Position numbers and translations under genes: made by a program
The notes under the pieces: generated by a model
The model's input: the letters and a program-made list of their open reading frames with translations, nothing else
Database searches by the model: none
What the model was told of the DNA's origin: nothing
In this document: positions 7,178 to 16,230 of the stretch, one piece after another
Numbering within the stretch: the first letter of the stretch is position 1
Layout: every line of letters begins with the position of its first letter
NCBI GenBank assembly: GCA_005776945.1
Contig: SXOB01000038.1
Location: 1 to 55,673, forward strand
Length of the DNA stretch: 55,673 nucleotides
DNA from: Pseudomonadota bacterium
GTDB lineage: Bacteria; Myxococcota_A; UBA796; GCA-2862545
Direction of reading: 5' to 3'

Positions 7178-8704
7178 ATGTGGGCGTTGGCCTGGGCGAC
7201 ATCGGCGGCGATCGCGGGTTGGGAGGGCCCACAGGGCCCCGCTCGACTCATGGCCGTGGCCGTCGACGCGGACCGCACGGCGGTGGCCGATGGCGGGGGC
7301 AGGGTGTGGTGGTCGCTGGACCGCGGTGTCTTCTTGGAGGTCCCACTCCCCGATTTGGCCAGCACGTCCACCGAATCCTCGATCCGCGATGTTGTTGACG
7401 CTGCAGAAGGCACGGATACCGACGCGCTCGGCGACGCGATCGACGCGTTGTCGTCCGCGCTGGAAGACGTGGATGGGGCCACGGCGCTGGCATGGTCCGG
7501 CGACACGCTTTGGGTGGGGCGAGACGACGGCTTGTGGCGGGTGACGCCCGCGGGCGTGGTGCTGGAGCTGGCCGAGCCCGTCCGAGCGGTGGCGGCCGAT
7601 GGGTCCAACGTCGTGGCCGGAACGCGGAGCGGGGTGTGGACCGGCGGCACCTTCGGTTGGTCCCAAGTCGGTTCGCTTCCGCCAGTGAACGACGTCGATG
7701 TCGGTCCGAGCGGGGTTCTCGCGGCGACGGACGATGGTTTGTGGACGAATTTCGGAGCGGGCTGGGCGCGGAGCCCGGGACGTGATGGGTCCATCGACCG
7801 GGTGGCCTGGGACGGTCTGGTCGGAGCCTGGGTCGTCGCGGACGGGGTCTTTCACATCGACGACCTGGCCCTGGGCAGCTTGGCGGGGTCGGGTGAGGTG
7901 CTGCGGACCCGCGATCTGGCGACCACCGGAGCACGCGCAGCCGCAGCGCTCGGCCCAGATGGCCTGCACCTGTCCCAGGACGGCGGCTGGACCTGGGTGG
8001 TGTCGCCGGGTGCGCCGAGGGGTGACGACGCCCGGGCGCTGGCGACGGACGGCCCAGGTTTTGTCGTCGTCGGCGAAGGCGGGGTCTTTACCTGGGCGCC
8101 AGACACCGAGACGTCGCAGGTCGCTTCTTCTGCGAACGCCGAGGAGTTGGGCGCACTGCTGCTCTCGGTCCGTTCGCGTGTCGGGCTCTCCGAGCGCGCT
8201 GGCAACCCTTGGGCCGCAGTGGCGCTTCCGACCATCGACCTCGTTGGCACCTACGCCGTCTCCGACGGCATCCTTTGGTCGCCACTGACCGGCACGACCC
8301 GCGACATCGGCGCCGACATTGGCATTGGCGTGACGTTGACGTGGACGCCGCCGGGCCGGTCGACGACGACGGCGGACTCGACGGATGTCGCCGTCGAGGA
8401 CATCGCTGAAGCCGTCGCCGACGGGTCGTTATTCCCCGAAGACCTCGATGCGTTGCGGGCCGAGCTGCGCGAAGGCGCCACGACCCAAGGGTACCGCGTC
8501 GGTCGCGACCAGGTCAGCTACCTGACCCAGGTGTCGAGCCAGGTGGCCACCGCGTGGGCGGTCCGGTCGGAGCTCGCAGCGGAGGTCGAGCGGCCGTCGC
8601 TTGCCGCCGAAGTGGACCGGCGCTTGCGCCTCGCCGAACTCGACGCTGTCATCGCCGCACTCACTGACGGCGCCACCGTTAAACCGCTCCGGGAGCGACC
8701 ATGA
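7178..8704 (+). CDS. Exported beta-propeller-like protein
   Basis: 508 residues. It starts with a short hydrophobic leader (MWALAWATSAAIAG). Residues ~20-320 consist of repeated blade-like units with Trp/Gly signatures, for example GDTLWVGRDDGLWRV, SGVWTGGTFGW, LAATDDGLWTNFG and GDDARALATDGPGFVVVG, resembling sensor-like or two-component-type propellers. The remainder (about 330-508) is a mixed region ending in a helical Glu/Ala/Arg stretch. It overlaps the next gene by four bases (ATGA), so the pair is probably co-translated. Probably periplasmic or envelope-associated; the function is unknown. Confidence 0.75.
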   Translation: MWALAWATSAAIAGWEGPQGPARLMAVAVDADRTAVADGGGRVWWSLDRGVFLEVPLPDLASTSTESSIRDVVDAAEGTDTDALGDAIDALSSALEDVDGATALAWSGDTLWVGRDDGLWRVTPAGVVLELAEPVRAVAADGSNVVAGTRSGVWTGGTFGWSQVGSLPPVNDVDVGPSGVLAATDDGLWTNFGAGWARSPGRDGSIDRVAWDGLVGAWVVADGVFHIDDLALGSLAGSGEVLRTRDLATTGARAAAALGPDGLHLSQDGGWTWVVSPGAPRGDDARALATDGPGFVVVGEGGVFTWAPDTETSQVASSANAEELGALLLSVRSRVGLSERAGNPWAAVALPTIDLVGTYAVSDGILWSPLTGTTRDIGADIGIGVTLTWTPPGRSTTTADSTDVAVEDIAEAVADGSLFPEDLDALRAELREGATTQGYRVGRDQVSYLTQVSSQVATAWAVRSELAAEVERPSLAAEVDRRLRLAELDAVIAALTDGATVKPLRERP

Positions 8705-9528
8705 TCTGGACTTTTCTGATGTCGCTGGCCCTGGCGGCTCCACAGCGTTTGGGCCTCAACGCCGCCACCGCCGACGAGCTCGTGGCGTCGGCCGGCTTGG
8801 CGGCCAGCGACGCACAGCGGGTGGTGGCCCTGCGCACCCAGCGCGGGCGGCTGCAGTCCGTCGAGGAGTTGCGGGTCCTCGGTTTGGGCGACGCGACGCT
8901 GGACGCCCTTCGCAAATCCACGGACGTGGAAGTCACGTTGCAACTTGCCTCGGCGCGTTCGTTCACGACTCCGGAAGAGGTGCTGGCACACTTCGCGTCG
9001 GAGCCGACGATTCAAGACGTGCAGCAGTGGACGAGCCACTATGCGGGAACGGATCCCGAGACGGTCGCCCGCTGGCTGCGCGCGTCCCGCAGCTTTGCTG
9101 CCTTGCCCCAACTCACGCTCGAGTACGGGTACGACGATGGCTTCGACCAGGACTTCGTCTACCTCACGGTCGACGGCAACACCGTCGAGACGCCCAACGA
9201 CGAGCTGTTTCCGGGGCTCGAGGGTGGCGGCCGAGATCAGTCGATGGACTTTCTCGTTCGTACGCGGTGGGATCTCAACGAACTCGTGATGTCCAGCGAG
9301 CGCATCCGTGTGATCTCCGAGGCCCAGGACGTGGTGAAGCTGCGCGACAAGATGTTGGGCGAGGTGACGCGCACATACTTCGAGCGTCGGCGTCTCCAGG
9401 TCGAAGGCCTGCTCCAACCGCGCGCCGACCTGCTCGGGCAGCTCAAGGACCAGCTGCGCCTGATGGAGTTGACGGCCAACCTCGACGCCATGACCGGGGG
9501 CGCCTTCTCGACCGCCATGGCGCGCTGA
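8701..9528 (+). CDS. Exported helix-hairpin-helix (ComEA-like) protein
   Basis: 275 residues with an N-terminal signal sequence (MIWTFLMSLALAAP). Mature residues ~17-75 form tandem helix-hairpin-helix motifs of the ComEA type (LGLNAATADELVASAGL, SVEELRVLGLGDATLDALR). After a middle segment of unknown type, the last ~90 residues contain a conserved-looking run (ERIRVISEAQDVVKLRDK, YFERRRLQVEGLL, LRLMELTANLDAMTGGAFS). ComEA-type domains bind DNA in uptake systems, but no competence genes are nearby. It is coupled to the preceding propeller gene by an ATGA overlap, suggesting a joint envelope function. Confidence 0.75.
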   Translation: MIWTFLMSLALAAPQRLGLNAATADELVASAGLAASDAQRVVALRTQRGRLQSVEELRVLGLGDATLDALRKSTDVEVTLQLASARSFTTPEEVLAHFASEPTIQDVQQWTSHYAGTDPETVARWLRASRSFAALPQLTLEYGYDDGFDQDFVYLTVDGNTVETPNDELFPGLEGGGRDQSMDFLVRTRWDLNELVMSSERIRVISEAQDVVKLRDKMLGEVTRTYFERRRLQVEGLLQPRADLLGQLKDQLRLMELTANLDAMTGGAFSTAMAR

Positions 9529-9572
9529 GGCCGGCCGCGGCCGCCCGGTTAGCGCGGCGGTTCGGAGGCAGG

Positions 9573-11111
9573 GTGAGCCACCAGGCGATCTGGATCCTCG
9601 ATTTCGGCAGCCAGGACACGCAGTTGATCGCGCGACGCATCCGCGAACTCGGCGTGTACTGCGAGGTCCGCCCGTGTACCGATCCGGCGCCGGCGGCGCT
9701 GCCGGAGCACGTCCTTGGCGTCATCCTGTCCGGCGGGCCAGCCAGCGTTCTCGGGGCCGATGCGCCCGCCTTTGACGCCCGATGGGTCGGCTTCGGTCCG
9801 CCGGTCCTCGGCATTTGCTACGGCATGCAGTGGCTCGCGCTCCACCACGGCGCTGAAGTCCGCGCGGGTCGGACCCGCGAGTACGGACCGGCCGGCGTCC
9901 GAATCGTAGGCGACCATGCGGTCTTCGCGGATTGGGCTGCTGACGCGGTCCACGGCGTCTGGATGAGCCACGGCGACCACGTCGCGGCGCCACCGACGGG
10001 CTGGACGGCGCTGTCGACGAGCGAAGGGGGCGTCCTTGCGGCGATGGCGTCGCCCGACGGCCGAACCGTGGCGCTTCAATTCCATCCCGAGGTCACCCAC
10101 ACCGAGCGCGGCGCGGTGCTGATCCGCCGGTTCGTCATGGACATCTGCGGCTGCGTCGGCGACTGGACGCCCGGCTCCTTCGTCGAGGAGGCCGTGGCGC
10201 ACATCCGGGCGACGGTAGGCGACGGTGAGGTCGTCTGTGCGTTGTCTGGCGGCGTCGATTCGGCGGTCGTCGCGTCGCTGCTCCACAAGGCGATTGGGCG
10301 CCGCAGCCACTGCATCTTCGTCGACAACGGCCTGCTGCGGGCTGGCGAGGTCGAAGGTGTTCGCAGGGAGTTCGCGGACATGGACCTCGTCGTCGTCGAC
10401 GCCCGCGCCCGGTTCATCGACGCGCTGGCGGGCGTGACGGAGCCCGAGCGCAAGCGCAAAGTGATCGGCGAGCTCTTCATCCGCGTCTTCGAGGAAGAGG
10501 CCGTGCGGTGGGGCACGCACATCGGTTGGCTCGCCCAGGGGACGTTGTACCCGGACGTCATCGAGTCCGTCAGCGTCCGCGGGCCGAGCGCCGTCATCAA
10601 GAGCCACCACAACGTGGGGGGGCTGCCCGAGCGAATGGCGTTCAAGCTGATCGAACCGGTGCGCGAGTTGTTCAAGGACGAGGTCCGGCGCGTCGGTTTG
10701 GCGCTCGGGCTGTCGGACGCCCGCGTTTGGCGTCAGCCCTTCCCAGGCCCCGGCCTTGCCGTGCGCTGCCTTGGCGAGGTGACCGCGGCGCGCCTTGCGG
10801 TGTTGTCTGCGGCCGACGCCATCGTCCGTGAAGAGATTGCCCTGGCCGGGTGGGACCGCAAGGTGTGGCAGTCCTTCGTGGTGTTGCTGCCCGTGCGCAC
10901 CGACTGCGTGATGGGCGACGAGCGCACCTACGAGGAGACGGCCGTCGTACGGGCCGTCCACAGCTCCGACGGGATGACGGCGGACTGGGTTCACCTTCCC
11001 CACGACCTGCTTGGTCGGATCAGCGCGCGGATCACGAACGAGGTTCGTGGCATCAACCGCGTCGCCTACGACATCAGCAGCAAACCGCCGGCCACCATCG
11101 AGTGGGAGTAG
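9573..11111 (+). CDS. guaA: GMP synthase (glutamine-hydrolysing)
   Basis: Converts XMP to GMP using glutamine and ATP. 512 residues. The N-terminal class I glutamine amidotransferase begins IWILDFGSQDTQLIARRI, has the nucleophile Cys in LGICYGMQ and the His/Glu dyad in LQFHPEVTH. The ATP pyrophosphatase domain has the P-loop LSGGVDSAVVASLL; the C-terminal dimerisation domain contains RQPFPGPGLAVRCLGE and ends KPPATIEWE. Start GTG 9573 has GGAGG at 9564-9568. The stop is one base before the GTG of the downstream kinase gene. Confidence 0.98.
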   Translation: MSHQAIWILDFGSQDTQLIARRIRELGVYCEVRPCTDPAPAALPEHVLGVILSGGPASVLGADAPAFDARWVGFGPPVLGICYGMQWLALHHGAEVRAGRTREYGPAGVRIVGDHAVFADWAADAVHGVWMSHGDHVAAPPTGWTALSTSEGGVLAAMASPDGRTVALQFHPEVTHTERGAVLIRRFVMDICGCVGDWTPGSFVEEAVAHIRATVGDGEVVCALSGGVDSAVVASLLHKAIGRRSHCIFVDNGLLRAGEVEGVRREFADMDLVVVDARARFIDALAGVTEPERKRKVIGELFIRVFEEEAVRWGTHIGWLAQGTLYPDVIESVSVRGPSAVIKSHHNVGGLPERMAFKLIEPVRELFKDEVRRVGLALGLSDARVWRQPFPGPGLAVRCLGEVTAARLAVLSAADAIVREEIALAGWDRKVWQSFVVLLPVRTDCVMGDERTYEETAVVRAVHSSDGMTADWVHLPHDLLGRISARITNEVRGINRVAYDISSKPPATIEWE

Positions 11112-11112
11112 G

Positions 11113-12915
11113 GTGACGGCCGACGGCCGCAACGTTCGCGCTTCCTTTGCGACGATGCGGGAGGTCGACGCGGTCGCGGCAACCGAGGCGCGAGTCGATG
11201 ATGCGCTGACGATGGGTCGAGAGCTCGCGCGCGGCGGCATGGGCGTCGTCCACCTTGGTCGGCAGGCCGCGCTTGGGCGTGAGGTGGCGCTCAAGGTGCC
11301 CTGACCCGACCGAGACGGCGCGGAGGCGCGCAGCCGCCTGCTTGTCGAGGCGCGCGTCGCCGCGTCGCTCGATCATCCCAACATGGTGCCCATCCACGCG
11401 CTGGCCGAGGGCCCCGGTGGGGCGCCGATGTTGGTCATGCGCCGTGTGGACGGCGCGCCGTGGATGCCTGCGCCTCCGTCTGAGGACGGGGAGCCCGACG
11501 AACGGGACGTCCGCATCTTGCTGCAGGTGGCGCAAGCGATCGGGTACGCCCACGAACGCGGCATCGTCCATCGCGACCTGAAGCCGGAGAACGTGCTGTT
11601 GGGCCGGTGGGGCGAGGTCTACGTGGTGGACTGGGGCCTTGCCGTAGGCGCGGGGGCCGTGGACGTGGCCGGCCTGCGCGACGGGCGCCGTTGCCGTCAG
11701 GTGGCGGGCAGCCCCGCCTATATGGCACCGGAGCAGGCGCGGGGCGACGGCGTCACGCCGGCCACCGACCTCTGGCTGCTTGGTGCCACGCTCCACGAAT
11801 TGCTGTGTGGGAGGCCTCCCCACGTCTTGGCCGGCGAGGCCGACCCCGACGTCGCAACGGTGCTGCGGCGCGCGGCGCAAGCCGCCCCGGTGCGGCCGCT
11901 GGCTGTGCCCGACGCCTGGGCCCATGTGCTCGCTCGCGCCTTGGCGCCGCGGCCCGAGGACCGATGGCCGTCGGTGGCGCAGTTTCGGGACGCGGTTCAG
12001 CGCGCGCTGGACGATCGAGGGGCACGGCAGGTCGCCAAGCAGGCCACCGCGGATCTCGCTGGCCTCGAGCGGGCGGCGGAGGAGCAGGCAGCGCCCGAGG
12101 TGGTCTACGCCGTGGCTGGCGCGGCGGATTTCGGGTGGCGTCAAGTACTTGACCGGAACCCTGGCGATGTAGGCGCGCGAGAGGCCCTGGACCGTTTGGG
12201 CGTCGCTGTCGCCCGTTGGCACCTTGGGCGCGGCGCATGGCAGGCGGCGGCTGCGCGATTGGGCGACGTGGCCGTCGTGCCCGCGGACCTTGCGAGCGAC
12301 GTGGAGCGCGCGGCGCGGCAGGCTGCAGCCGAAGCGGCGCGGCTGCGGCACTACGAGGACACGACCGCCGGAGTACGGACGAGGGCCTTCGTGACGGCGC
12401 TGATGGGCATGTTGTGGGTCGTCGTTCCGATAGGGGTGTGGCTGTGGGGATCCGACCGCATCGGTGGATACGCGACCGGCGTCGGCTTCGGTGCCGTACA
12501 CACCTTGGTTGGCTTTGGGTTGGCCGCATGGGCGAGGGACTCGCTTTCGCGGTCGGCGCTCAATGTGCGGGTGCAGCGTCTACTCGTGCTGCCTTCGGTC
12601 GTGCTCCTCATCAACACCGCGGGTTGCTGGCTCCTTGGCATCGCCCCCGAGCTTGGGTTGGTGCTTTTGTTGCTCCCGTTCGCCGCGATGAGCCTTCACT
12701 TCGCGCTCATCCACGACGTCCGGTTTCTGCCTTCGGCGCTGTCCTACGTGACGGCCTTTCTCGTCTCCGCTTGGCATCCCCCGTTTGCCCTGCTTGGGCT
12801 CGCGATGGCGAACGGGGTCCTGGTGGCGAGCTTGCTCGGCATCGGCATTGTGCCGTTGGGCCGGGCCCTGATCGACGACCTCGCTGACCTCACGAGGCGG
12901 TCGCGAACGCCGTGA
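11113..12915 (+). pseudogene. Hanks-type Ser/Thr protein kinase gene with in-frame TGA
   Basis: One reading frame carries a whole kinase of 600 codons except for TGA at 11302-11304 (codon 64), three codons after the ATP-binding Lys in REVALKVP. Before the stop: glycine loop GRELARGGMGVVHLG. After it, in the same frame: DGAEARSRLLVEARVAASLD, catalytic loop IVHRDLKPENVLL (D155), DWG instead of DFG (VVDWGLAVG), and GSPAYMAPEQARG. The C-terminal third has about five or six membrane helices (for example LLVLPSVVLLINTAGCWLLG). Related kinases read LRPDRD-like sequence here, so CGA to TGA is the simplest explanation: a recent nonsense mutation or a sequence error. Residual translation from ATG 11383 would lack the Lys. 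The 3' end overlaps the convergent hydrolase gene by 26 bases. Confidence 0.8.
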
Positions 12916-13792
12916 GCTCGCGCCAGAGCGCCTCGCCTTCCCGCTTGCCCGGAAGGAAGTGGTAGGCGTGGATGCCGTCGCCGATATGCCACTGGCATGG
13001 CAGGCCGCGGCGGGTCAGCGCGTCTCGTAGCCGTCGACTGTCGTCGAGAAGGGCGTCGCGGATGGCCCCAGCGACGTGGGTCGGCGGAAAATGGGGCAAC
13101 GGCGTGTCTGATTCGATCGTCAGCAGCGGGTCGGCGAGCGGATGGGGCCGACCGTTGGGATGGTAGGCCGTGCACGCCGAGCGAATCCGCTTGTCGAGGA
13201 ACGTCCCGATGGGGCGACGACGGGCGAATCGGCCGGGATCGGAGGTCTGCAACAGGCCCATGGACGCGATGAGCCGCTTTGGCGGGCCCCCGATGGGCGC
13301 ACGCGTGAGGCCATCGGTGACGCCAATGAGGGCCAATGTGGCGGCCGTCGCCAGGTTTGCGCCGGCGGATTCACCCGCGAGGACGAGGCGCTCCGGGTCT
13401 GCGCCCCACGACGTCGCGTTGGCCCGCGCCCAAACGACGGCGTCGAGTACGGCCTCGAGGGGCTCTGGAAACGGGTGCTTGGGTGCCAGCGGGTAGTTGG
13501 GAACGACGACCACGGCGCCTTCGGCGGCGAATCGGAGGCCCGCGGCGAAGTGGCTGTCCTTGCTCAGCAAGCGGAAGCTGCCGCCGTGGACGTAGACGAC
13601 GAGCGGCAGCCCTTCGCCACCCGCCATCGGCCGGTACACGTCGCACCAATGTTCACGCCCGCGCGCTGGGTCCGGGACGAGGTCGCGAAGGACATCCACG
13701 CCCCAACGGGCCGGTTGCCAGGTCGGGTGGCGCCTGGCCACCCAGGCCAAACTCCTCAGTCCGGTGTCGAGGGCGATGCCGCCGAGGTCCAT
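12890..13792 (-). CDS. Alpha/beta hydrolase (HSL-type esterase/lipase)
   Basis: 300 residues of the hormone-sensitive-lipase family: oxyanion motif VVYVHGGSFRLL, nucleophile elbow LAGESAGANLA, a later Asp (AGAIRDALLDDSRRL) and the catalytic His in GDGIHAYHFLPG. It hydrolyses an unknown ester; no signal peptide is evident, so it is likely cytoplasmic. ATG 13792 is preferred over ATG 13804 because GGAGG lies five bases upstream. The start sits inside the end of the MBL-fold gene (37-base overlap), making it the last member of the minus-strand run from 16938. Its 3' end overlaps the kinase gene on the other strand by 26 bases. Confidence 0.9.
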   Translation of the reverse strand: MDLGGIALDTGLRSLAWVARRHPTWQPARWGVDVLRDLVPDPARGREHWCDVYRPMAGGEGLPLVVYVHGGSFRLLSKDSHFAAGLRFAAEGAVVVVPNYPLAPKHPFPEPLEAVLDAVVWARANATSWGADPERLVLAGESAGANLATAATLALIGVTDGLTRAPIGGPPKRLIASMGLLQTSDPGRFARRRPIGTFLDKRIRSACTAYHPNGRPHPLADPLLTIESDTPLPHFPPTHVAGAIRDALLDDSRRLRDALTRRGLPCQWHIGDGIHAYHFLPGKREGEALWRELTAFATAS

Positions 13793-14538
13793 CCGCGCCT
13801 CCATACGTCGCCGTCTTCGGCGCGTCGGATGCGTAGTCCGGCCTTCGCGATCTCCGCAATGGCCGCGGTCGCATCCGCATGAGGGGGAATGTGTGTCACC
13901 CAGGCCTCGGCGGGGCGTGCCGCGCTGAGCAGCCGGGCGACGTCGGAAGGGCCGAGGTGCCAAGGATGGGGGTCGACGTCGCTGCCCCCACACTCGACGA
14001 GGAGCAGATCGACACCGTTGGCCAGCAGGGTCACGGCGTCCGAGGGTCCGGTGTCCGCCGTGTAGGCGACGGAGGCGTCGGGCAGTTGGACCCGGTAGGC
14101 CCGCGTGTCGACCGAGTGGGCGGTCGACGTCGCCGAGATGTTGAACGAGCCGACCACGATTTGGTGTTCGCTGGCCAAGGGCATGCGGTCGACGCCCCCA
14201 CCTGGCCACTCGAACAACGACGGCCAGCCGACGCACAGCGCGTCGAGGGCCCGCGACATGCCCTCGGGGTGGAGGAGGGGCAAACGACCGGGCCGGCGCT
14301 GTACCCGGCAGGCGAAGAGCCACGCGAGCAGGTCGCCACAGTGGTCGGGGTGTTCGTGGCTGAGCGCGAGCGCGGTGATTTGGACCGGGTCCCTGCCCAT
14401 GGCGACGAGGCGACGGCTTGCGCCAGCGCCGCAGTCGAGGACGAGGACCTCCATTCCATGGACCACGGCGAAGGACGACGGGCCGCGTCCACCCTCCGGC
14501 CAGGGCGTCCCGCTGCCGAGGACCCAAACTTCGGTCAC
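13756..14538 (-). CDS. MBL-fold metallohydrolase (RNase Z-like)
   Basis: 260 residues. Metallo-beta-lactamase fold with the metal motif LALSHEHPDHCGDLLAWLF (HxHxDH), an early VWVLGSGTPWPEGGRGPSS strand-loop typical of the RNase Z/ElaC branch, an Asp ligand in VAYTADTGPSDA and late His residues in EAWVTHIPPHAD. It lacks the long exosite arm of true tRNase Z and is shorter than ElaC, so a general hydrolase or phosphodiesterase role is more likely. ATG 14538 overlaps the stop of the TPR gene by four bases. Confidence 0.88.
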   Translation of the reverse strand: MTEVWVLGSGTPWPEGGRGPSSFAVVHGMEVLVLDCGAGASRRLVAMGRDPVQITALALSHEHPDHCGDLLAWLFACRVQRRPGRLPLLHPEGMSRALDALCVGWPSLFEWPGGGVDRMPLASEHQIVVGSFNISATSTAHSVDTRAYRVQLPDASVAYTADTGPSDAVTLLANGVDLLLVECGGSDVDPHPWHLGPSDVARLLSAARPAEAWVTHIPPHADATAAIAEIAKAGLRIRRAEDGDVWRRGWTSAASPSTPD

Positions 14539-15341
14539 GCGGGTTCGGAATCGCCCAGCCAGGCCGTTCCTTCGTCGACCAAGGCCTGGAAGACGCGGTC
14601 CGCGACCTCACTGGCATCAGCGGCGTAGTCGAGATTCCGGCGAAAGAGGCGGAGGGCGGTGGGGCGAACGTCGCCTTCGCCGGGCTCGGGCGGCTCCCCT
14701 TCGTAGAGCGCGTCGACGTCGGGGTGAAGGGGGGGCGACTCGCTGTGCAGATCCTCGAGGGTCGGCCAGGGCTCCAGGCGCATGGGAACGTCCCGCCACA
14801 GACGCGCGAGCCGGCCCTTGAGCCGTTTGACTGCTGAAGCCGTCGCGGTTTCGAAGGCGCGGGCGTCGAGTCCAAGAGGCGGCGGGAAAGACGCCGCGTC
14901 CATCTCGGTGGCGCGGCTTCGGTGTTCGCGCCCTTCGGCTTCGCGGCCCGACAGGCGTTCGAGCGCGGCGCCGACGCGGTCGTGCAAGGCTGCTGTCTCG
15001 GGGCCAGCTGCAAGGGCGGCGCATCCGGCCTCGACGGTGCCGAGCAGGTCGGCGCTCCCCCAACAGGCTTCGGCGCGCAAGGTCCAGGCCCGCGCGGTCG
15101 TCAATCCCGCCAGGGCTCGGCGGGCGACGAGGGGGCGTTCGAGGGCCAATTCGGCCTCGGCGACGATGAGGAGGGCGTCGGCATCTTGGGGCGCCTCATC
15201 GAGCGCCTCTTCGGCTTCCAAGATGGCGCGGGCCGCGTCACCGGAGGCCAGGCTCCGGCGCGCCGCGAGATTTCGCATCTCCGCCCGTGTGTGCGAGTCC
15301 ATCCGCCACGGGCCGGAGCCCGTGTCATCCGTTTCGTTCAT
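14535..15341 (-). CDS. TPR protein with degenerate zincin (metallopeptidase-like) C-terminal domain
   Basis: 268 residues. Residues ~15-150 are TPR-like helices (ARAILEAEEALDEAPQDADALLIVAEAEL). Residues ~165-268 follow the minimal zincin family (PF06262-type): DVPMRLEPWPTLEDL, DVDALYEGEPP, ALRLFRRNLDYAA, then a final helix. Where that family has the HExxH zinc site, this protein reads LVDEGTAWLG, so both His ligands are missing. I infer a non-catalytic descendant used for binding. ATG 15341 overlaps the preceding stop by four bases, and the end overlaps the MBL gene by four. The domain assignment is by eye. Confidence 0.75.
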   Translation of the reverse strand: MNETDDTGSGPWRMDSHTRAEMRNLAARRSLASGDAARAILEAEEALDEAPQDADALLIVAEAELALERPLVARRALAGLTTARAWTLRAEACWGSADLLGTVEAGCAALAAGPETAALHDRVGAALERLSGREAEGREHRSRATEMDAASFPPPLGLDARAFETATASAVKRLKGRLARLWRDVPMRLEPWPTLEDLHSESPPLHPDVDALYEGEPPEPGEGDVRPTALRLFRRNLDYAADASEVADRVFQALVDEGTAWLGDSEPA

Positions 15342-16210
15342 CGCAGGACGAACATCGCGACCAGGCCGGCCACGACGGCCACCGCTGCCACGAGGACGGT
15401 GACGACAACGCCGCCGATGATGACGTTCGTCATCGAAGACGAGTCTGGGGGCTCGGCGAGCGTGACGACGGGTGCCGCGGGCACGCTTGGCGCCGGCGCC
15501 GGCGTGGCGGGCATGTCGGCGGGGATGCCGCCGCGCAGCGCGATGGCGTAGTGGGCGAACTCGGCGATGTCGCGGCACAGATCGAGGTCCGTGATCATCC
15601 ACTGTTCGAAGGTCGCCTCTTCGTCCGGCGTCGCCATCCGGCAGGACTCGTAGAGAGGCAACGGTGCACGGTCGAGGACGGGATTCTCTGGGGCGACCTG
15701 GAACGGGACGCCCGTGTTGTCGCGAAGCCAGGCCTTGATGCGGTATCGCGCGCGCAAAACGCCGATCGGGTTGCCGCCGAGGGGCGCTGCGAGGCGGTCG
15801 ACCTCTTCGCGGCTCGCCCGGCCCGAGTAGCAGGCCTCCAACAGGGCCATCTCGTTGGGGAGCGCCACCCGTGCGCGGAACAGGAGCCGCTTGGGCGACT
15901 GGCCGGCGGTGTACGGATTTGGGGCGTCGCCGTCAGTCGAGCGAGAGCCGACCTTCTCGACCTCCTCGCGTACAATCTGGTGTGCCCACAACACAAGGGC
16001 GCGTGGGTCTTTGACCTCGCCAATGCCCTGGCTGAAGCGCTGGCAGGAGGCGCGGCAGGCCGCGTCGCCCCGCTCCTCACCCAGCCGGGCTGTGGTGACG
16101 GCGTAGTACCAGTCGGCGAACCGCTGGGCCATCACCTGTCCCGCATCTCGGTCTCCGCCGCGCCAGTCGCGGAACAGATCCTTGAGCGGCCGAGCCTCGA
16201 CGCCCGCCAT
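15338..16210 (-). CDS. Sigma-70/ECF-like protein with C-terminal membrane anchor
   Basis: 290 residues. Residues ~5-90 look like sigma region 2 (LKDLFRDWRGGDRDAGQVMA, then ADWYYAVTTARLG and ALVLWAHQIVREEVEK). Residues ~110-170 look like a region-4 HTH (ALLEACYSGRASREEVDRLA, GVLRARYRIKAWLRD). A Pro/Ala linker follows, and residues ~261-290 are one transmembrane helix (NVIIGGVVVTVLVAAVAVVA). No anti-sigma gene is adjacent. It lies between the PPTase gene (20 bases upstream) and the TPR/pseudo-zincin gene (four-base overlap). The sigma resemblance is by eye; it could be a membrane scaffold that only kept the fold. Confidence 0.65.
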   Translation of the reverse strand: MAGVEARPLKDLFRDWRGGDRDAGQVMAQRFADWYYAVTTARLGEERGDAACRASCQRFSQGIGEVKDPRALVLWAHQIVREEVEKVGSRSTDGDAPNPYTAGQSPKRLLFRARVALPNEMALLEACYSGRASREEVDRLAAPLGGNPIGVLRARYRIKAWLRDNTGVPFQVAPENPVLDRAPLPLYESCRMATPDEEATFEQWMITDLDLCRDIAEFAHYAIALRGGIPADMPATPAPAPSVPAAPVVTLAEPPDSSSMTNVIIGGVVVTVLVAAVAVVAGLVAMFVLR

Positions 16211-16230
16211 GGTCCCTCCGTCCGGTCGCG

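Noticed and set aside
11302..11304. TGA in the kinase as a selenocysteine codon
   Set aside because: No obvious SECIS-like stem-loop follows, the family has no Sec or Cys at this point, and a CGA to TGA change explains it simply.
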